Below are positions 4,792 through 7,868 of a stretch of DNA of 7,868 nucleotides, piece after piece. The notes beneath the pieces are model-generated. The model was not told the origin of the DNA. It saw only the letters and a list, made by a program, of their open reading frames with translations, and did no database searches. The stretch's first letter is position 1. The number at the start of each line of letters is the position of its first letter. Origin of the DNA: Clostridia bacterium (lineage in GTDB: Bacteria > Bacillota_A > Clostridia > Oscillospirales > Acutalibacteraceae); contig JAFPCJ010000078.1 in the NCBI GenBank assembly GCA_017423885.1, positions 1 to 7,868 of the forward strand. Direction: 5' to 3'. Position numbers and translations under genes: made by a program.

Positions 4792-5451
4792 ATGAAAAAA
4801 TATTTAAAAATTCTGCGTCAATGCCCTTTGTTCTATGATATTGAGGATAACGAGCTGCTCGGAATGCTCGGGTGTCTTGATGCAAAAGTAGAAACCTTTG
4901 ATAAAAAGTATACGGTTTTTGCCGAAGGCAAACCTGCAAGCTTTATCGGTATTCTGCTTTCGGGCATGATACAGATAATACAGATAGACTATTACGGAAA
5001 CCGAAATATCGTTTCCCACGCAGAGCCGGGGGATATTTTCTGCGAAGCGTTTGCCTGCGCCGAAACAAAATCACTTCCCGTTTCGGTAATTGCCGCAGAG
5101 CCGAGCGAGATCATGCTTATAAACTGCCGACATATTCTTCACACCTGCTCAAACAGTTGCGCCCATCATCAACAGCTCATCTTTAATCTGATGCGCTCGC
5201 TTGCAACCAAAAATATTATGTTTCATCAAAAGCTTGAGATAACCTCCAAGCGTTCCACCCGAGAAAAACTGCTTACCTTTTTACAGTTCTATTCTCAAAA
5301 AACGGGAAGCAATACCTTTGATATACCCTATGACCGTCAGGAGCTTGCGGACTATCTTGAGGTAGAACGAAGCGGACTCTCGGTTGAGATAAGCAAGCTT
5401 TGCCGCGAGGGTATTATTGAAAGTCAACGAAGTCGGTTTACTTTACTTTAA
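4792..5451 (+). CDS. Crp/Fnr-family transcriptional regulator (HcpR-like clostridial clade)
   Basis: A 219-residue cytosolic regulator of normal family length. Residues 12-125 form the cyclic-nucleotide-binding-type beta-barrel (FAEGKPASFIGILLSG, 43-58; IVSHAEPGDIF, 73-83). Residues 126-155 are the dimer helix, and 155-219 the winged helix-turn-helix, with DRQELADYLEV and RSGLSVEISKL (181-203) as the two HTH helices. A Cys/His-rich stretch CRHILHTCSNSCAHH (112-126), plus Cys-11, -28, -84, -89 and -204, suggests a metal, heme or thiol-based signal rather than cAMP. The start at 4792 has GGAG six bases upstream; the reading frame is open further upstream but only as antisense to ldhA. It is divergent from ldhA and followed after 18 bp by the papain-like gene. 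Resemblance to Crp/Fnr proteins that control hydroxylamine reductase and ferredoxin genes in nitrosative stress is from memory, so the effector is unassigned. Confidence 0.92.
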   Translation: MKKYLKILRQCPLFYDIEDNELLGMLGCLDAKVETFDKKYTVFAEGKPASFIGILLSGMIQIIQIDYYGNRNIVSHAEPGDIFCEAFACAETKSLPVSVIAAEPSEIMLINCRHILHTCSNSCAHHQQLIFNLMRSLATKNIMFHQKLEITSKRSTREKLLTFLQFYSQKTGSNTFDIPYDRQELADYLEVERSGLSVEISKLCREGIIESQRSRFTLL

Positions 5452-5469
5452 AAAAACAGAGGAAACAAA

Positions 5470-6024
5470 ATGAATTGCACGGATACTAAAAATATTTATA
5501 TAGTTTTAACTCAAACAGGCACTCTGCTTTCAAGAATAATCAAATTCTTAACGCAGGGTCAGTATAATCATGCATCAATAGGCTTTGATGAGGAACTTAA
5601 TTATATGTATTCCTTCGGCAGAAAGAATGCGTACAATCCATTTTTTGGCGGCATGGTAAAGGAATCGGTAGATACAGGTACATTTAAACGTTTTACCGAG
5701 ACTACCGCAAAGATAATCTGCCTGCCGATACCGTCAGAGCTTCACTCAAAGATGGTAGAGCATGTTGAGATGATGTATAAAGATAAAAAGAACTACCGTT
5801 ATAACTATCTCGGTCTATATCTTGCCGCCGTACATATACATTGGCAACGTCAGCACAGCTATTACTGCTCACAGTTTGTAAAGGATATGTTGCTCGCATA
5901 CGGCATTGAAGGTGCCGATAAGCTTAAGGATATAATCCATCCCACACACTTTTTATCGCTTCCCAACACCTCGGTAATATACGAGGGACTTTTGAGAGAA
6001 TATTCCGTAAAAACAACCGTTTAA
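5470..6024 (+). CDS. Permuted papain-like cysteine hydrolase (YiiX/YebB-like, peptidase C92 type)
   Basis: A 184-residue protein resembling the circularly permuted NlpC/P60-like family, in which the catalytic His precedes the Cys. The likely His is His-34 in QYNHASIGFDEELNYMYSFGR (31-51), a pattern typical of the family. The likely nucleophile is Cys-133 in HSYYCSQFVKDML (129-141). There is no signal peptide or membrane helix, so it should be cytosolic. Members are thought to be amidases or thioesterases acting on lipids or acyl groups; the substrate here is unknown. AGAGGA lies seven bases before the ATG. The gap to the Crp/Fnr stop is only 18 bp with no terminator, so the two are probably co-transcribed. 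The gene ends just before a strong bidirectional terminator. Why a redox-type regulator should travel with such an enzyme is unclear; the pairing may be incidental. Confidence 0.8.
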   Translation: MNCTDTKNIYIVLTQTGTLLSRIIKFLTQGQYNHASIGFDEELNYMYSFGRKNAYNPFFGGMVKESVDTGTFKRFTETTAKIICLPIPSELHSKMVEHVEMMYKDKKNYRYNYLGLYLAAVHIHWQRQHSYYCSQFVKDMLLAYGIEGADKLKDIIHPTHFLSLPNTSVIYEGLLREYSVKTTV

Positions 6025-6030
6025 AACTGC

Positions 6031-6065
6031 GACCGCCTCACCAAAAAGGTAAGGCGGTCATTTTA
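6031..6065. terminator. Bidirectional intrinsic terminator between convergent genes
   Basis: GACCGCCTCACC (6031-6042) pairs with GGTAAGGCGGTC (6048-6059) around an AAAAA loop. There is one C-A mismatch on the plus strand, which becomes a U-G wobble on the minus strand. ATTTTA follows on the plus side and CAGTTTTAA on the minus side. It begins 7 bases after the papain-like gene stop, and its plus-side T-run enters the stop codon of the PRC-barrel gene, so it can end transcription from both directions. Confidence 0.88.
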
Positions 6066-6341
6066 TAGCCATTTTTTATGTTTTGAATTATGAAGATACG
6101 GTGCAGGATCGGTGGTAACAAGTATGGTCTCCTTGCCGAGCACCGATATCTCGTTCCACGGTATCACTATGTCATTCTCGTTGCCGAGCAGTCCCATAAG
6201 CCGCGGTCTGCCGTATATCACCAAAGCCACAAGTCTGCCATCCGAAATATCAAGCTCTACATCCGATACAGTACCGAGTACACAGCCATCCTTCATACAC
6301 ACTACCTGACGGCTGCGCAATTCATCTATTCGAACATTCAT
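6063..6341 (-). CDS. Small PRC-barrel protein (YlmC/YmxH family)
   Basis: A 92-residue soluble protein consisting almost wholly of a PRC-barrel beta domain. It opens MNVRIDELRSRQVVCMKDG, followed by a GTVSDVELDISDGRLVALVI core and a DIVIPWNEISVLGKETILV end strand, the pattern of the YlmC/YmxH proteins common in spore-forming Firmicutes. The family is often labelled sporulation-related, but a molecular function is not established. The ATG at 6341 is chosen because GAGGTGAT stands at 6346-6353, the usual distance away. A GTG at 6350 in the same frame falls inside that ribosome binding site. The gene follows the YesL-like gene by 40 bp with no terminator, so it may be the tail of that operon. 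It ends against the shared terminator. Confidence 0.88.
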   Translation of the reverse strand: MNVRIDELRSRQVVCMKDGCVLGTVSDVELDISDGRLVALVIYGRPRLMGLLGNENDIVIPWNEISVLGKETILVTTDPAPYLHNSKHKKWL

Positions 6342-6345
6342 ATAA

Positions 6346-6353
6346 ATCACCTC
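6346..6353 (-). promoter_or_regulatory. Ribosome binding site fixing the PRC-barrel start
   Basis: GAGGTGAT on the minus strand is four bases from the ATG at 6341. It contains the in-frame GTG at 6350, ruling that codon out as the main start. Confidence 0.8.
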
Positions 6354-6381
6354 GGTAATTTATATGCAAGCCGATGTTATA

Positions 6382-7245
6382 TCAATCCTCAAAAATCGGA
6401 GCGTCAGGATCCTCTTCCTCATTCTCCTCGCTGTTTTCCTCGTTCTCGTCCTCATCCTCTTCGTCATCCTCGCCGGGAATCTCAAGACCGAGGTTGCGGC
6501 GCAGCTCAATATCGTCATCAGGATGCTCTGCATAATAAGGATCGATTATGTACTTGCGTATTGCAGGGAAGGTGCAATACTGTATAAGAAGAAAACGGAA
6601 GCCTGCAAAACAGCAAATGCTTATAATGAAAAGCAGCGCAAAAACTATAGGCCACTTAAATCCGAGAATGAATAATCCTGCACCTAAAGCATAGCAAAGC
6701 AGTAATACAACGCCGCAAAGCAGATTCATCTTCATATTTAAGAATACAAACTTGAAGCTGTTACGGTATATCTGACTAAGCTTGAAATTAAAGGTTATCA
6801 TAAGCGTCCAGATATAGAAATTCATGATAAGGAAAATAAATGCTATACACATGGAAATTCCGCGACCGACAAGACCGAACCAACCCTCCATGGGCCAAAA
6901 GGTCATAAAATCGAAGATCAAAACGATAACCACTAAAACATTTATTATACCTGCACCCAAAGCCTGCTTCCAATTCTTTTTTATAGTGTCAAAATAATCG
7001 GAAAGACCGAACGAATGCTTATCTCTTGCGGTATTACGCGCAACATTGGTATAGCCTGCAGAGGCAAGTCCGTTAGTTATAAGCGGCAACGAGTACAGAC
7101 TGTACACAAGATTGATCGGTATAAACTTCCAGAAATTGCGGAAAAAGGTCTCGAAAAATACTATAAAAGTCTTTTTCTTGGGAGCATTTTTTGAAATGCC
7201 CGGACCCTCCTTTTCATAATTAAATAATCCGAAAAAACCTGCCAT
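6382..7245 (-). CDS. YesL/DUF624-family membrane protein with acidic C-terminal tail
   Basis: A 287-residue multi-pass membrane protein. The N-terminal GLFNYEKEGPGISKNAPKKK (6-25) and the following FFETFFRNFWKFIPINLVY are hallmarks of the YesL/DUF624 family, whose function is not settled and whose genes often lie near carbohydrate ABC transporters in Firmicutes. Apolar helices cover about residues 39-60, 97-117, 128-152, 172-195 and 197-222. After residue 235 the protein is soluble, and residues 259-287 are almost entirely Glu, Asp and Asn, ending DPDAPIFED. The rest matches normal family length, so the acidic tail is an add-on. The ATG at 7245 has AGTAGGT upstream, overlapping the stop of the preceding gene 10 bp away, so translation is probably coupled. 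No transporter gene is visible in the window to suggest a substrate. Confidence 0.85.
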   Translation of the reverse strand: MAGFFGLFNYEKEGPGISKNAPKKKTFIVFFETFFRNFWKFIPINLVYSLYSLPLITNGLASAGYTNVARNTARDKHSFGLSDYFDTIKKNWKQALGAGIINVLVVIVLIFDFMTFWPMEGWFGLVGRGISMCIAFIFLIMNFYIWTLMITFNFKLSQIYRNSFKFVFLNMKMNLLCGVVLLLCYALGAGLFILGFKWPIVFALLFIISICCFAGFRFLLIQYCTFPAIRKYIIDPYYAEHPDDDIELRRNLGLEIPGEDDEEDEDENEENSEENEEEDPDAPIFED

Positions 7246-7255
7246 TTTCTTTTAC

Positions 7256-7867
7256 CTACTTTGTTGTTTTATTTTTCTTGTATATGAATCTCTCGCTTAA
7301 AGAGATGTCCTTAAATCCCAAAAGATATGTGCCGCAAGATATCGCAGGAGCGATGAATAAAAGTAACAGCATTATTGCCATTTGCCATACCGCAAGCTCG
7401 CCTACCATATGTGCAGAGCCGGAGATCGCTTTTATTGCACCGTAAAAATTTGCAAAAAGCATTGAAAACAATGCAACATTGAATATCTTTCTGCCAAATA
7501 CAAATATAAGCAGCATTATCAGCACCGCGGGAGCAACAGCCAAAAGACCTATCTTCAGTCCGCGCAGCTTATTTTCCTTTTTATGCTTGAATTTAACGAG
7601 ATTGCTGTCCTTAGCGCCAAGATCCCATACATTCGGATATATAAAGCCTGTCATAAGCAATACAGCAATCAACTGTGATACGGTAAGATATGTATTCATT
7701 CCCGCCTTGCTCAAATCAGTTCTTGTTTCCTGCGTTGAAACAACATAACCCTGAGCCTCATATTCTGCTTTTTTGGTATCCTCACCGTCAGCATTCTTAT
7801 GCGTATATTCGGCAATGGGAGTATCGTTATCCTTTTCGTAAACAAACGCATTGTAGCCATCCACCTC
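7256..7867 (-). CDS. Multi-pass membrane protein of unknown function (N-terminus outside window)
   Basis: About 204 codons are visible, and the frame stays open to the right edge. A GTG at 7864 could be a start, with GAGG next to it, but that spacing is too short, and the polar, extracytoplasmic-looking first 55 residues suggest that an earlier membrane segment or signal lies beyond the window. Four apolar helices follow at about residues 58-78, 104-124, 127-148 and 155-180 (counting from the GTG), with a Lys-rich cytoplasmic loop KFKHKKENKLRGLK (91-104) and a basic tail KKNKTTK. I do not recognise the family. It is 10 bp upstream of the YesL-like gene with overlapping translation signals, so the two proteins are probably made together and may interact. 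Partial gene; function not assignable. Confidence 0.75.
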   Translation of the reverse strand, partial: EVDGYNAFVYEKDNDTPIAEYTHKNADGEDTKKAEYEAQGYVVSTQETRTDLSKAGMNTYLTVSQLIAVLLMTGFIYPNVWDLGAKDSNLVKFKHKKENKLRGLKIGLLAVAPAVLIMLLIFVFGRKIFNVALFSMLFANFYGAIKAISGSAHMVGELAVWQMAIMLLLLFIAPAISCGTYLLGFKDISLSERFIYKKNKTTK

Positions 7868-7868
7868 A

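Noticed and set aside
6359..6364. TATAAA on the minus strand upstream of the PRC-barrel gene, considered as a -10 box.
   Set aside because: Its predicted start would fall within the ribosome binding site, leaving no usable leader, and no -35 partner is evident.
6090..6675. Overlapping plus-strand frames opposite the PRC-barrel gene and the acidic tail of the YesL-like gene.
   Set aside because: They are mirror frames; the Leu/Val-rich content of one is simply the complement of the Glu/Asp-rich tail.
7858..7860. ATG at 7860 as the start of the right-edge membrane protein.
   Set aside because: It is out of frame with the long open frame; the in-frame candidate is GTG at 7864 or a start beyond the window.

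Overview
The window reads as chromosomal DNA of an obligately anaerobic low-to-moderate-GC Firmicute, most likely a gut clostridium of the Ruminococcaceae/Oscillospiraceae type. The case rests on GGAGG-type ribosome binding sites, a YlmC/YmxH-type PRC-barrel protein, a YesL/DUF624 membrane protein, a clostridial-style Crp/Fnr regulator, and abundant rubredoxin, ferredoxin and flavodiiron chemistry. The taxonomic placement is inference. Genes are packed tightly: no gene-free stretch exceeds 100 bases, and I see no tRNA, rRNA, CRISPR array, insertion sequence or prophage.

Left block (1-4707, all on the minus strand, read right to left): a D-lactate dehydrogenase with a cysteine-rich tail (ldhA); a two-cluster ferredoxin-like protein with a further cysteine-rich C-terminal domain; a four-domain flavodiiron protein (metallo-beta-lactamase diiron, flavodoxin, flavin reductase, rubredoxin); a free-standing classical rubredoxin missed by long-ORF calling; a ZIP-family metal transporter; and the first 19 codons of an unidentified gene at the left edge. 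ldhA and the ferredoxin gene form one unit. The flavodiiron gene has its own strong sigma-A promoter (2902-2930) and probably carries rubredoxin with it. ZIP follows a hairpin that may attenuate read-through.

Centre (4708-4791): a compact divergent promoter region between ldhA and a Crp/Fnr-family regulator gene. It holds two back-to-back -10 hexamers and one perfect 7+2+7 inverted repeat. The repeat is centred at -41.5 from the predicted ldhA start, the class II activator position, and at +16.5 from the predicted regulator start, where it would block transcription. This suggests a self-limiting regulator that switches on D-lactate dehydrogenase and ferredoxin.

Right block: the regulator is followed 18 bp later on the plus strand by a permuted papain-like (YiiX/C92 type) cysteine hydrolase. 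A bidirectional terminator (6031-6059) then separates it from three convergent minus-strand genes: a small PRC-barrel protein, a YesL/DUF624 membrane protein with a very acidic tail, and a 5'-truncated multi-pass membrane protein of unknown function.

Taken together, the left block looks like an oxygen/nitric-oxide and redox-balance cassette. The flavodiiron protein reduces O2 or NO to harmless products with electrons from NAD(P)H; rubredoxin and ferredoxin are electron carriers; D-lactate dehydrogenase reoxidises NADH; and the ZIP transporter could supply iron or another divalent metal. The individual protein families are recognised with good confidence. The shared physiological role and the regulatory circuit are inferences from layout and sequence sites.
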